From the NCBI RefSeq assembly GCF_016545825.1, contig NC_052614.1, positions 31,645,669 through 31,709,668 on the forward strand: a DNA stretch of 64,000 nt, read 5' to 3'. Of this stretch, positions 24,149 through 36,129 are shown in pieces; the first letter of the stretch is position 1, and each line of letters opens with the position of its first letter. The translations under genes were made by a program, and so were the position numbers. This stretch comes from Eucalyptus grandis (lineage: Eukaryota; Streptophyta; Magnoliopsida; Myrtales; Myrtaceae). The notes under the pieces were generated by a model that saw nothing but the letters and a program-made list of their open reading frames with translations, ran no database searches and was not told where the DNA came from.

Positions 24149-27100
24149 ATGGCTCCAAGATTGGATTTTTCAGATTGGTGGGCGAAGGAGAACAGGAAGG
24201 GAACCCCTGTGGTGGTGAAAATGGAGAACCCGAGTTACTCTGTGGTTGAAATTGATGGCCCAGATGCTGCATTCAGGCCGGTTGAGAAGAGCAGAGGCAA
24301 AAATGCAAAGCAGGTGACTTGGGTCTTGCTTCTGAAGGCCAACCGTGCAGTGGGTTGTGTGGCTTGGTTAGCCACTGTGCTCTGGGCATTGCTTGGCACC
24401 ATCAAGAAGAGGCTGATCTTCAGGCAAGGAGTGGCCATGGAGAGTGATAAAATGGGGAAAGGAAGGTTGTTGTTCAGGGTCATAAGAGCGTTCTTGGTCA
24501 CTTCTCTGGTAATCCTGGGTTTTGAGGTGGTCACTTATTTCAAAGGCTGGCACTATTTCGAGCGCCCAAACTTGCACATACCACGGACCACTGATGTCCA
24601 TGGCTTGCTCCACGCGATTTATGTCGCTTGGCTGAATTTTAGAGCTGATTACATTGCCCCACCAATTCAAGCGCTCTCCAAGTTTTGCGTGGCTCTGTTC
24701 TTGATCCAATCCGTGGATCGGATGATACTCTGCCTCGGTTGTTTGTGGATAAAGTACAAGAAAGTCAAGCCGAGGATCGAGAGGGATCCATTCAAATCAG
24801 ATGATGCCGAGGGAATTGGATGCGAGTACCCCATGGTTCTTGTTCAGATCCCAATGTGCAATGAGAGAGAGGTAGCACACTGATTATTTCTCCTCAATTT
24901 TGTTTTTTTTTTTTCTGTCTTGCTTCTCAATTTGGTCAGTACATGTGCACATAATCTCAAGTTGTTTAATTCTCAATTATAAAAGTCCCATTCTCTTTTT
25001 CAAGCCAATTCAAATGATCGAGGGTAAATTTTGCTAGAAACGTTTGTGATATTAAGAATTGGAAAAGAGATATATAGCCTTCAGTTAATCATGGTTGACA
25101 TCTACAATTCATACTTCCAAGGTGAGTTATGTCGTCATGTGCGTTTATATTTTTGACTGCTTCAGAGAGCTCAGCTTATTCATGCTAATTTGAGCTGGAC
25201 CATGAAAGCGAAGTCACTCTTAAAAGGACAAGTTACAGGGACGGCTATTGACAATAGAAAGCTGTAATAAGTCAAACTTTTGTGTTGAGTTCTTATGGTG
25301 ATAGTGATTTATTCTTCTAATTCATACAGGTATATGAGCAATCTATCTCTGCAGTCTGCCAAATTGACTGGCCGAAGGACCGTCTACTTATCCAAGTTCT
25401 TGATGATTCTGATAACGAGAGTATACAGTGCTTAATTAACGCAGAAGTGGCCAAATGGAGTCAGCGGGGCATCAACATAATTTATCGACATCGTTTGGTT
25501 CGAACTGGTTACAAAGCTGGAAATCTCAAATCTGCTATGAGCTGTGACTATGTGAAGGGTTACGAGTTCGTCGCGATCTTTGACGCAGATTTCCAGCCGA
25601 CTCCCGATTTCCTAAAACAGACTGTTCCACATTTTAAGGTTGATAGCACATACCATTTTTTGTTTCTTTTTCTTTTTCTCGCTGTTAAATTTGCATGAAA
25701 ATTGACGCCAGATTCCTTTTATGCATTTACTCGCAGGATAATCCTGAACTGGGATTGGTCCAGGCTAGGTGGGCTTTCGTGAACAAAGACGAGAACCTGT
25801 TGACTAGGCTTCAAAACATTAACCTGTGTTTCCACTTCGAGGTAGAACAGCAGGTTAATGGAGTGTTCCTGAATTTCTTCGGTTTCAATGGAACTGCTGG
25901 TGTCTGGAGGATCAAAGCTCTTGAAGAATCTGGAGGCTGGCTCGAAAGGACAACCGTAGAGGACATGGACATTGCAGTCCGTGCGCACCTTAATGGTTGG
26001 AAATTTATCTTCCTAGATGATGTTAAGGTATTAACAGAATTCCTCTTTCACCTCTCTATCGGGCTCAATTAATTCCTCTTCATATATTAATTGCTGGTGA
26101 CGACGTATCCATGATTGGGCAGAATATCACCCTTTAGCATGATATATCTAGTGATGCTTTCTTTCACGTTCTTGCCTTTGAAGTTACAACTTCCAATAGC
26201 TCTCTTGGCCCCCTTATGTAAACAATGAATGTTTAAGTCTAATGAGTTTCTCTTTCTAAACTTATAAAAAATTGGGACTATGCTTCATTTCTTGAAATTT
26301 CAGGTACTCTGCGAGCTTCCTGAGTCATATGAAGCCTATAAGAAGCAGCAACATAGATGGCATTCTGGTCCAATGCAACTTTTTCGTTTGTGTCTACCTG
26401 CAATTGTAACTTCCAAGGTTTGTCTCATTCTTGATTTCCATGTGTTTTATACTTCCTCAATAAAATGATTACTTACAAAGCTTTTGAACTTTTCTCGACT
26501 CAGATCTCTGCTTGGAAGAAGGCGAATCTCATACTCTTATTCTTTCTACTTAGGAAACTCATTCTTCCCTTCTACTCCTTCACCTTGTTCTGCATAATCC
26601 TTCCACTAACCATGTTCGTCCCTGAGGCTGAGCTTCCCATGTGGGTCATATGTTACGTGCCCGTTTTCATGTCATTCTTAAACATCTTCCCTGCTCCAAA
26701 GTCCTTCCCCTTCATTGTGCCTTACCTCCTGTTCGAAAACACCATGTCTGTTACCAAATTTAATGCAATGATATCTGGACTATTCCAGCTCGGCAGCTCT
26801 TATGAATGGGTTGTCACGAAAAAGGCTGGCAGGTCATCAGAATCTGACCTGCTCGCTGCTGCCGAGAGAGAGACAAAGAGCACAAACCAACAACAACTAA
26901 CTAGAGGATCCTCTGAGAGTGAGCTTCAAGAATTGACCAAGTTAAAGGAACAGCAAAATGAAGTGACTATTACACCGGTTAAGAAGACCAACAAAATTTA
27001 CAGGAAAGAACTCGTTTTGGCATTCCTCCTGCTGACGGCTGCCGTGAGGAGTCTCTTGGCTGCTCAAGGAGTCCACTTCTACTTCCTGCTCTTCCAGGGT

Positions 27101-27151
27101 GTTACTTTCCTCCTTGTGGGCCTTGATCTGATTGGCGAGCAGATGAGCTAA
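24149..27151 (+). CDS. CSLC5: cellulose synthase-like protein C5, xyloglucan backbone glucan synthase
   Basis: A Golgi multi-pass glycosyltransferase of family GT2 that polymerises the beta-1,4-glucan backbone of xyloglucan from UDP-glucose. Five exons with GT/AG junctions: 24149-24871, 25330-25638, 25737-26027, 26304-26417, 26504-27151. All junctions are phase 0, giving 694 residues, close to the roughly 690 of plant CSLCs. The start [11 protein letters not shown] is the CSLC5-type N-terminus. Membrane segments flank the catalytic loop near residues 65-85 and 110-130. The loop shows VLDDSDNES (about 270), the DxD motif FDADFQP (about 325), TVEDMD (TED type, about 414) and the product-binding QQHRW (about 448). 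C-terminal membrane helices follow, and it ends [10 protein letters not shown]. The frame is intact. It could only be another CSLC; N- and C-termini favour C5 over C4, C6, C8 and C12. Confidence 0.95.
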
Positions 27152-27378
27152 AGTTACTCAAGTCCTGCTATTACAACGAATCGGGGAAGTCATCAGCCTA
27201 GAAAATTAAAGAAGCTGATACCAGCATCCACAGCCCAAACTGAGAAAATTCTTCACTACCATGCTCAGTTGCAAAAATGGTAATTGTTCAGACTACATAA
27301 GCTGAACCCTTCAGTCTCCAGTGTGAAGCCTCCATAGGTTTTTATTTATTTATTTTTCCTTAATTGACTACTGTGTAC

Positions 27379-27384
27379 AATAAA
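27379..27384 (+). terminator. candidate poly(A) signal of CSLC5
   Basis: An AATAAA hexamer about 230 bases after the CSLC5 stop, a normal 3' UTR length. T-rich sequence follows. Plants tolerate many variants, so this is only a candidate. Confidence 0.45.
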
Positions 27385-28746
27385 TTGTTTCAAGTTACTC
27401 TGATTCATGTTGTTCGTTATAGGTTGGGGGAAACAAATTAATGTCATATTCTACTCTTTTTCTTCTTCTTTTTTCCTTTTTTTGGTTTTTCTAGACCTAT
27501 TGGAAAAGAGTTCTTTTCCAGGGTTGTGATTTGGCATCTCATCTTGGAAGCCATATTGTACAAGGAGAAAAATAACACAAAGTTGGGAGTTCACTTGCTT
27601 GATATTTTCTTTGTTCCGAGATACTTTTCTTCAACTTCTTCTTTTCCTGTTCCTGCATAAAAAGTGTAGACAAATCTAAGTTTTCTCATTTGCATATTGA
27701 CAAAATATGTAGCGAGTGTACCAATTGGACAAAAACCTTTCTGGGTCTCCCTGTCCTTTTCCATTGTCTCCTCTCTTGTTCCTTTTCCCCTTTGGTTGCT
27801 TCTGCAATTTGGTAGTGCTAAAGGTAAATACCGCATGCGCACGTGCGCGCGGGGCTCGCGATACGTTGGAGAGCCTAATTGGAAGTGTCGGCAGAGCAGA
27901 GTTGAGCAAAGAAAGCAAATCATAAAAAGCTTTTTGTGTTTGAGGTGGCTTTGAGGTTTTGTTGAATTCAGCCATGGCTTTATGGAGTGTCTTCCTCCAT
28001 GGATGGGGCTTGCCTGATTTGAGGGCCTGGGAATCCTGGTGTGGGCACACAAGTTTTGGACTGGTGAGGTTCTTGGATGGTGCTGCTGGAGCCCCTTTGG
28101 TGATGGTTGGATGGTGGGATGGGGACAAATCTTCTCCCTCCTCCTCTCCCCTCAGGGAAAAACATATCTGCGTGATGGGCTCCATCACATCAATATTTTG
28201 TCAGGAGAGAAAAGAATCTTTGATTTGACAATCTACCTGTAGTATCCCCTTGGCATCTCACGCTCGTAATCTCAGGATATGCCCTCAGCTGGCTGTCCCT
28301 GCTTGGTCTCTCCAGTTATTTTTTAATGTCTGCATCGTGAACTCTTTGGCAAATGAGGCTGCTAGGGTGAAAGAGAAAGTAAGGTACATGGACCATCATC
28401 ACGATTTGCATAAAAGGTGAAATGACCTTTTAGTCTTTGTAACTAAAGTTCAATTCATTTCATTAAAAATAAATTACTTGAAATATATTTTCCGAAAAAT
28501 ATTATTTATATCGTTGAAAATAATTAACCATTGAAAAATATTTTCATCGTTGACAACAAAATATATCTAAATATTTTTATAAGTAATGAAAATGTTTTTC
28601 GTTTATTTATTTTTATAAACGGTATAAGCATTCATTTTGAGAAATATGTTTTTAAATTATTCATTTCTCAAAAAACAAATGGAGCCTAAGTGTGGTAACA
28701 TGATAAACATTTAGTTACGAGTATGAAAAGTGGACCAATTGACGTT
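27385..28746. other. intergenic; unrecognised open frames on both strands
   Basis: Between about 27590 and 28240 there is a less AT-rich stretch with overlapping open frames on both strands, the longest 170 codons on the minus strand (28188-27676). None shows a domain I know, and the sequence around 27840-27860 has alternating GC dinucleotides (acgtgcgcgcgggg). It could be a non-coding transcript or a decayed gene. From 28440 to 28700 the DNA is AT-rich with inverted 'aatattttt' motifs, perhaps a foldback element. Confidence 0.4.
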
Positions 28747-29096
28747 AGGGGTGAGCATGTCAGACTGCCCAAATTAGGAACCACCGAACCAACCGGTATG
28801 GTCTAGTTTCAGAGAGATCAATCTAGTTCCCAAATCCATCAAAATGGAATTAGTGATTGTCAATTTGGTTCTCGGTTCTAGGTGAGAACCCAACCAGACC
28901 GGACCAACTCTCTTTTTGAAAAATATATTTTTTAAATTTCTTAAAAATAACAATAAACTCTAAAAAATAGTGACAACTCTAGTGTATTTTTTTATATAAT
29001 TTTTAATTTTTTTTTGCTAAGTAATCGATTCCATGGAATCAATCCAGTTCCTAGTTCTTAGGTGGAACTGAACCAAACCAAGAAGCGATCACCCCT
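28747..29096. mobile_element. hAT-like MITE with AGGGGTGA ends
   Basis: A 350-bp element starting AGGGGTGAGC, with the reverse complement of its right end starting AGGGGTGATC. Subterminal 'ggaaccaccgaaccaacc' on the left is matched by an inverted 'ttggtttggttcagttcc' on the right. These ends and the size resemble non-autonomous hAT elements. No clear 8-bp target duplication was seen. Confidence 0.6.
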
Positions 29097-31082
29097 GATC
29101 CATGTCACTATCACTAAGCGCAATCATATTTGGAAACTTCACATTTGAGAGATCAAATATCGAACAGTGAGAAAAAGTTCATCGATAATTGACCAAAATG
29201 ATTTCAGGTTGCATTTTTGAAATACTGAAAATGGAGGACTATAGGTACTTTATTTGCAAGTAGATATAGATTTCTTTTTATTTTCTAGTAAATGTTTTGT
29301 ACGACTACAACTGCCCTTTTGATGTGCAACACCTAACTCAAGTGCTTCTTCAGACAAAGGTGAGAAATGCATGTGATCATTTTGATCCTTAGTAACGTAG
29401 GCATCGCCAAGTCATGTGACTTGTTTGATTCGAAGATGACAAAGAATTGAGGTGCCCCACATAATTCATCAACCAAAATGATATGGAAAGTGCTTGTTTT
29501 AATAGCCAGGTAGATCGTCTTTTCTTACTTATCAATAACGAGAAATTCACCGTGACCCAGTACTCGAGACTTAAAGAAGAGTCGTACTGTGCGAAAGCTA
29601 AGGGCGAATGAGCTTCGACATCATACGGACTCGATGACACAGGAATCCGAACCTCACAAACCGCCAAGTGAATTTTATGATTTTCAAATGGATCCTTATC
29701 AGAGCTTGAGAATTAACCATCTGCCCTTTCACTTTTACTTCGTTTCCATGATGTCAATCCATCTTATAAGGGGTTGGAGATGGGCCAAGAACCTCATGTC
29801 CTTGTAAAACTTGAAAAGTAGCCAAGAAACTCTTCCCCTCGTGATCCTCATGAAACTTGAAAAGTAGCAAGCCATGACTTAACAGTGCATACCAAACTCC
29901 CTCCCTTTACAGCCTACCAACAGGAAAAACAATAGAGAGGCTCTTTTTCGTGTCCGAAGTACGGAAAAAGATTTCCCTCGATCATAAGTCTGTCGGTAGA
30001 TTACGAAGATGGATATTACACACTTTAAGTAAAGTTCGCTCATAAATGACGTCCGTAATTTGTAAGCCACCAATGAAAGGCACGACCAGAGGAATTTAGG
30101 AAAATATCACCCCCTTTTATCTTATGAGAAATGGAGTGATGCCGGGATATATTAAGACTTGTCTATGAAAATTATGGCGATTGTAGCGGCAAGAGGAGTT
30201 TTAGGCGAGTGAGTCATACTCAAGGCACAATAAAATCCAACCTGTCAATTTAGCAAATTTATTTTCATAAAAGCATTTAAAGGAAAGAAGGGAAAAAAGA
30301 AAGAAAGGAAATCTCAACTAAAACTGCGGTCCCTGATTAAATGGCCGCCTGAGCGGTACGAGCCAACAACAAGATCAAGGACAGGCCCCGCGATCTCACT
30401 CGATACTACCAGACCATGTTAGTTGGAATTGCAAAAAATACATAAAACGAAAATTATGGAAAATTTCAAACTAATATTTTAGTGGCCCGACAGGTAGGAC
30501 CGGCTCAAATACAAATGAACCGGCCCGTACGCAGATTATCCGGTTCAATAAAGCTTTGCTTTGGGCCTAGCCCGTAGAGAAAGCCCGTTGAATTTTTATT
30601 TTTATTTTTGGGAAAAAAAAAAGTATAGCTAATCTGCAACTCCAGCTTTACATGATCCAGACAAGCTGATCTACATGACAGCATCTCAAAATTACATTAA
30701 AATGTCAAATGTGTGATTGAATAGGACTCTTATAGCATCAATAAGCAGGAACGGACGAGCTGTGTAATGAACGCGACAATATATGCCTTCGCGCCAGCCA
30801 AATTTCAGCGCTCGCTTTCGTGGCGCCTCATCGACCGTGACAAAGTTCAATCCCAATCAAGTCCTGCTGCAGAGTTAAAGGGGCTTGTAGTGGAATGTGT
30901 CTGCTAACTGATGCATCAGCTCACGCTTTTGAGGAGGCTATGGACAGAGAATCATGGGACATGAGCAACCGTTTCAGGACTTAGTTGATGGATTCTAACA
31001 AGTTTCAATGGTGTCTCCTAGTTGGTGCATCACTAACATGTGAATGATGGTACCGAGTTCCGTTTATACAGGTGGGTGTTCG
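29097..31082. other. intergenic, no gene recognised
   Basis: Small frames at 29389-29667 (-), 29589-29807 (+) and 29879-30073 (-) overlap and lack recognisable motifs. The last 300-400 bases before 31083 should include the 3' UTR of the channel gene that ends there. Confidence 0.45.
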
Positions 31083-34000
31083 TCACTCGTCGTCGGGCTC
31101 TGCCGAGAAGTCCGGCTCCTCGGGCTTCTGCAGCTTTGGCAACACGACATCTTTCGCCTTCTGAGCTCCTCTCCTTGTGTTGGCTGCGAATCTAGAAGCC
31201 AATATTGTGACGCCCAGATGTTGCATCACTTGAGAGGAAGCCGAGGATGCAATACCCTGGTCCCCCTCTTCTTCCCCATGCTCTTCCGTTTCATCTTCCG
31301 GCGTCCTGTGCTCCTCGGAAGCCCACCAGGACTCCCTCATGCTGAGACTCTTGGCCAGCATTCTCTTCTTGTGTCTGCGCCACGCTGCCTGAATGAAGCA
31401 TGCCCCCCACGTCCTCCAGTGGTGAGAGTAGAAGCGGAACGTGTGCTGCAGCTTCTTGCTGTGGAGGCGCCTGAACTGGTTCGCGACGAACTTGAGATCC
31501 TCCGCCCGCAGGGCGAACGCCTCCACTTCGTCCAGAGCTCTCACCGTTCTCGTGGAAGAAGGCAGGTTGAGAGTCGACTTGGGGAGCAACGCCCACGTGA
31601 GTAGCTCCTCCCCGCAAAAGTCGCCGGGCCTCAGGGTGATCGAATTGAAGAACCCCGTCCGCCCTCCGTTGGTAGTCGAGCTATCTAGCCTGCCCCTGAT
31701 GATGAAGAGCATCTCAGTGACCGGGTCGCCTTCGCGGACTATGTATGTGCCTTGAGTGCACAGTGAGGACTTGAGGCGCTCGCAGATGGCATCAAGCAGC
31801 TGATCGTCCATTTGCGAGAAAAAGGGGACCTGAAACAGCGAAATACTGATTAGGTTACTGCCTGTAATACAGCAGGATTTATCGAACAGTCATTTGGAAC
31901 CGTGTGACTTCTAGTTTTGTGACTCTAATCTTGTAGAAGTTGGCAACATTGGAAAAACTGTCATGTTCACGGCGAAGTTGACTAGAACTAATGAGAACTT
32001 ACTCGCCGCACGAGGTCCAAGCATAGGTGGCGCTGGATATCTCTACGGAGATCAGCAGGCAAAGTGTGCAGAATCGATTCCTCATCGACGCCACGAGTCG
32101 CTAGCCACTTGTACTGCACGAAGCGCCGGACACGGTCCCGTAGATCTTGGGGAGTTGACGGTGTCTCATCCACTCCTCTGTGTCCCGCCGCTTGAGCCGC
32201 CACTCCTCAAGTCTCACAGTGAGAGATTGCAGATACGTCTACAATAATTTAAAAAAAGGTGAAGTTCCTCAGTTAAACTTCGATAGAAAGTATGTAATCT
32301 GGCTTTGTAATTTATAGAATTCCAGGAAAGAAAGTGGCACAGACAGCACAATAAGTTCTTCCGTTGTTCTTTTGCATTTTGCATCTTCTTTGATTACTGT
32401 ATAGACGATAAAGTGAATAGAACAAATTCAGGTTATCAAGCCATCCTGACTACCTGCATGTTTCCAATCAAATGGGCAAACAGGACAAGGCCGAGGATCG
32501 CGATGAGTATGGCAAACGAGGTCTCCCCAATGAACATGCTTGTACTCAAATTTTGGCCATATGAACTGCATAATTACACCGGAGAAGAAGTTAGAATTAG
32601 CATCTTCGTTCATCCAATCGTCAGATAAATGCATCAAAGCTTAATTCTAGAGACAGTGCGGCGAGATTTAATATTCTAGACTATAGATACCTGAAATGCA
32701 AAAGGGTTTGCCAACGATATTATACCTTAATTGTTGCAATCCCCACCAGAGACAGTACAGATACTTCTCGAGAAAATCCGAGGACACGACGTTCTCTGTC
32801 AAAGCTTTCTCGAATATGCCATATTGGAACACGATATTCCCATTCGGGTCGCAATTGCTAAAGACACTCGTACTGTTGCCCCATGTGACACGCTGGCCAT
32901 CGTCAAGCATATCACAGTCCAGGTAACGAAGATGGCACTTCACGGGGCTAAATTCCTGGTCGCATGTGGATTTCAAGCACGTAGCGTGTCGCTCCATCGA
33001 CAACAGATACCATGACGCGCCCAGGACCTACAGGAAGGGTCAGAATCATTTTAGCACGAACTTAAAAGACCCTTCGATAACATGGAAGTTATGGAACGTG
33101 ATATGTACAAGTGGCTACATACATGACTGGCTAACATGTACAACACGAGATTGTATGCCGCTCCAGCCCAAGCAGTTTTTGTGACTACGCCAGTGGCTTT
33201 GATCAACTGAGAACTCAATGGGAAGATCAGATATAATCTCGGGATGTACTGGAGCAGAACAATCAGTACGAGAGTGTTGGTGGTGTGATCCGAGTGCGAA
33301 CTTCTTATCGCAGGTATGATGAACCAGATCACAATCTGACCCAAAATGGAAAAATAATATCAAGTTAGCTTGGTCATGAATTCATAGTAAAACAACAGAG
33401 TTCTTACCTAAAAGACATAAGAGAAGTGAAGAACTACATGCAACTCAAAGCATGATCTGGGACACAAAGTCATGTTCTATCTAATGACTGATCACTGAAT
33501 TTAATTGGAAAATCTCTTTACTGATGAAAAAGCAGCCTAGCCTCTCTATGTCCTTTCTTTCTTATCTTTATCTCAGCCAAAAAACTTCTATTATATCCAT
33601 TCGATTACAACCGAAATGATCCATAGCATAATTTCTAATGTTAAATGAGCCGACTTATCATGATGATCTTAGTTCCTTCTTTCGTTATATCTCAGAAGAA
33701 AATCAATATCAAAGTCAGCAAACAGATATTGCCATAGCTTGCAGTTGCACAGAAAATTAGCATCTTGTCTGAACTAAATCAGATTAGTACTGAAGCGATT
33801 AGCCAAAATATCGGCGATGCACAAAGGTCTAGTGTTTTGCCTGGAACTATACAACAACGGTTTCGACTTAGAGTGAAAAACCAGTCCATAATAGTACCTG
33901 CGGAAGAGGCAATGCCGCAAGCAAATCGACCCAGAACTCCAATCTCAAATACCTCCTGGAAATCTTCTTCGGATCCATAACGAGCTCGCCCCTTCCAAAC

Positions 34001-34626
34001 ACTCTCGAGCTCGGGGAAACATAAGCCGTCCGGAACTTGACGACCACATGGAGAATGTAAAAGGCATCGGCCAGCGTCCGGAAACACGTCACCACAATCC
34101 CCAGGCTCACATCGGTGGTCAGGCACGACGAGCCATCACGGCTCACGACCGACGGCAAGTAAAAGAACAAGGGGTCAACGAACAGCGCCACCAGGCAGGA
34201 GAAGAGGAAAATCCTGTTCCACTGCAAGAAGATTTCGCCCCCCGGATCGAGAATCCGGCTCTTCCGCGGCTCCTGGCCTTCAGGGAAAACCTTAAACGTC
34301 CCAAATCTTGGAGCTTTGTAATTGGCCTTAATCCTACTGGCAGGATCGCCATCGGGTCTCAGCAGGGTTGGCGCCGCCGGTATCTTATACAAAGGCAATG
34401 GCTTTTCAAAGTGCGTGGGATCGTTCTTTTCCCATGAAACGCCAAGATTTTGCTTTTCATCATTATAAAATCTGTAAGCAAGAGAACCAACTACAACATC
34501 ATGACAAATTCGGGAAAAAATAATTTCCCACCACATCAGAAACAAACCAGTCTCTGCTACAAATCAACACTGGAAATGCTGTCGTATCGGGTACCTTACA
34601 AACTTCTCTGTCTTCTTCGAGTCCAT
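31083..34626 (-). CDS. CNGC14: cyclic nucleotide-gated channel, CNGC14/17 type, with a frameshift in exon 6
   Basis: A plasma-membrane Ca2+-permeable channel of plant CNGC group III. Exons in transcript order: 34626-34595, 34471-33898, 33335-33123, 33027-32726, 32565-32454, 32238-32003, 31829-31083. The ATG at 34626 follows an in-frame stop; exon 1 gives only MDSKKTEKFV plus a split Arg. Features in order: S1-S4 region with RVFGRGELVMDP; S5 with KTAWAGAAYNL; pore with CLWWGLQ and the plant filter GQN; C-linker; cyclic-nucleotide-binding domain with GDFCGEELLTWAL; calmodulin/IQ region FIQAAWRRHKK; end PDFSAEPDDE. Exon 6 has 236 bases where the phases require 237: one base is lost at the CCCC run (32149-32152), giving a stop at 32101-32103 after about 456 residues. 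Otherwise it would be about 738 residues. Choosing CNGC14 over CNGC17 is tentative. Confidence 0.9.
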
Positions 34627-35923
34627 GCCGTCTTCCTGGTCACTACCATGTTCGGAAACTCACTGCATTCGCAGGAAAGCCGCGAACTTGCGAGAGGAAA
34701 CAGAGAGAAGCAGCAGACCCAACTTCTGCCCGGACGAGATTTTGTCAAGCCGATGGACTTTTTCTTCCTAGAGGGGAGTCTTGAACTGGGACTTGCTTCG
34801 GAGTGATTAAAAATGTGGGCAGGAAGAGAGGACCCAGAAGAATAATAACCGCAACTATTCAGAAGTTAATGGTGATGGAGACGCAGGCGTGCGGAAAGAA
34901 CGAGAGAGGAAAGAGAGAGGAAAGAGAGAGGGAAAGAAACCGGCAGATACGAGGAAACGGTTGGGCCTGTCCTAAAGTTTTGACTTGCAAATTTTAACAA
35001 TTACATGCGTGCAAAAGAACCGCCGCGGTTGCTTCGGCGACGGGCGCTCTCGTCGGATCACCACGCCTGCAAGTCCCCCTCGAGGCAGGCCTCGTGTCGG
35101 ACTGGGCTCCAAGTTATCGATCCGTGTGCACGGGATCTCGAGATCATAGAAAATCCGGACGATGAGGATTGGCCGGAGACACCGAAAATGTCAGCGAACG
35201 ATTCACGAAAGTGCAGATACAGGGAAACGGAAACTGCAGTGAAATGAGGGAAAACAATAGAAAAAGAACAGCTCAGACCATGCGATATTTTATATGATTC
35301 CTCCTCGTTTGAGAGTAAACATGGATCGGGAGAGGACGTGATCGCCACGAATCTGCATTGAATAAATCGATGTGATGAGCTTGGAGATTAGAAAAGCATT
35401 GACTCAAAGATAGACTTTCGGAATCAGCAGCAGATTTCACGGGGGTTGCTTTGTCTTTTCAAAGTGGTCTTAGTGTCTAGACAAATACCATCCAATCATG
35501 TTACTCTTAAGGGTGATCTGTTCTCAATCCAGAAATCGATACCATGACTTTGGAACTAAGAATTAGATCGAAAATTGGAATTACCAATTCTACCTAGAAG
35601 CTGGTTCAATTTTTGTTTTGTCCAAAAAAACCAACTTTTTAATAAAATATTAGCATTGCTATTCACCATGAAAATATGTTGGTTAAGTGATTATAATGTT
35701 GTTTCTTACCATTGAAGATCATGGTTTGATTCTCCCATTTGTGCAAAAGTGTTTCTTTTTATAATATGCATACACATTTACCACAAATAAATGTTTTTAC
35801 CACGAAAATCAAGTTTTTACAATAATCCAACACACATTTAATGCATAGTTAGTCTTGAACCAATCGGTTCTCCCTGGAGTTGGACTAAAGTAGCTTAGGT
35901 ATTGTCCTTTGGCATACGAGCAT
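34627..35923 (-). promoter_or_regulatory. upstream region and 5' leader of the CNGC gene
   Basis: An imperfect GA-rich tract at about 34893-34937 and an otherwise unremarkable 5' region, then intergenic DNA. Open frames at 34450-34997 and 35005-35348 have no recognisable motif. The transcription start cannot be placed. Confidence 0.4.
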
Positions 35924-36075
35924 GCATTTTCCCAAGAGGTCACCCATCTTAGTAACTCTCTAACTGAGCTCACTTAACTTTGCTATTATGTCGAAAGGTG
36001 CATTTTCCCAAGAGGTCACCCATCTTAGTAACTCTCTAATTGAGCTCACTTAACTTTGCTATTATGTCGAAAGGC
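35924..36075 (-). repeat. 5S rRNA-derived segment, tandemly doubled (Cassandra-like or SINE remnant)
   Basis: On the minus strand each 76-bp copy contains GTTAAGTGAGCTC, then AGATGGGTGACCTCTTGGGA. These match the box A and box C region of plant 5S rRNA (GTTAAGCGTGCTTGG, then GGATGGGTGACCTCCTGGGA). The two 'gaggtcacccatc' cores start at 35936 and 36012. After the distal copy, the minus strand continues with an 'aaaggacaata' motif, which I associate with the Cassandra TRIM retrotransposons that carry 5S sequence in their LTRs. It is not an intact 5S gene. A 5S-derived SINE is the alternative. Confidence 0.65.
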
Positions 36076-36129
36076 ACCTATGTGAATTAATTCCAATTTT
36101 CACACACACGCACCCCATCGACCATTGTG

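Noticed and set aside
23781..24272. 163-codon open frame on the minus strand
   Set aside because: It is antisense to the CSLC5 leader and first exon and has no domain; the sense strand fully explains it.
31044..31604. 186-codon open frame on the plus strand
   Set aside because: It is antisense to the last CNGC exon, whose sense translation is a well conserved cyclic-nucleotide-binding domain.
35936..36024. Functional 5S rRNA gene
   Set aside because: Only the promoter half is present, with many changes and no full 120-base unit; it is a derived repeat.
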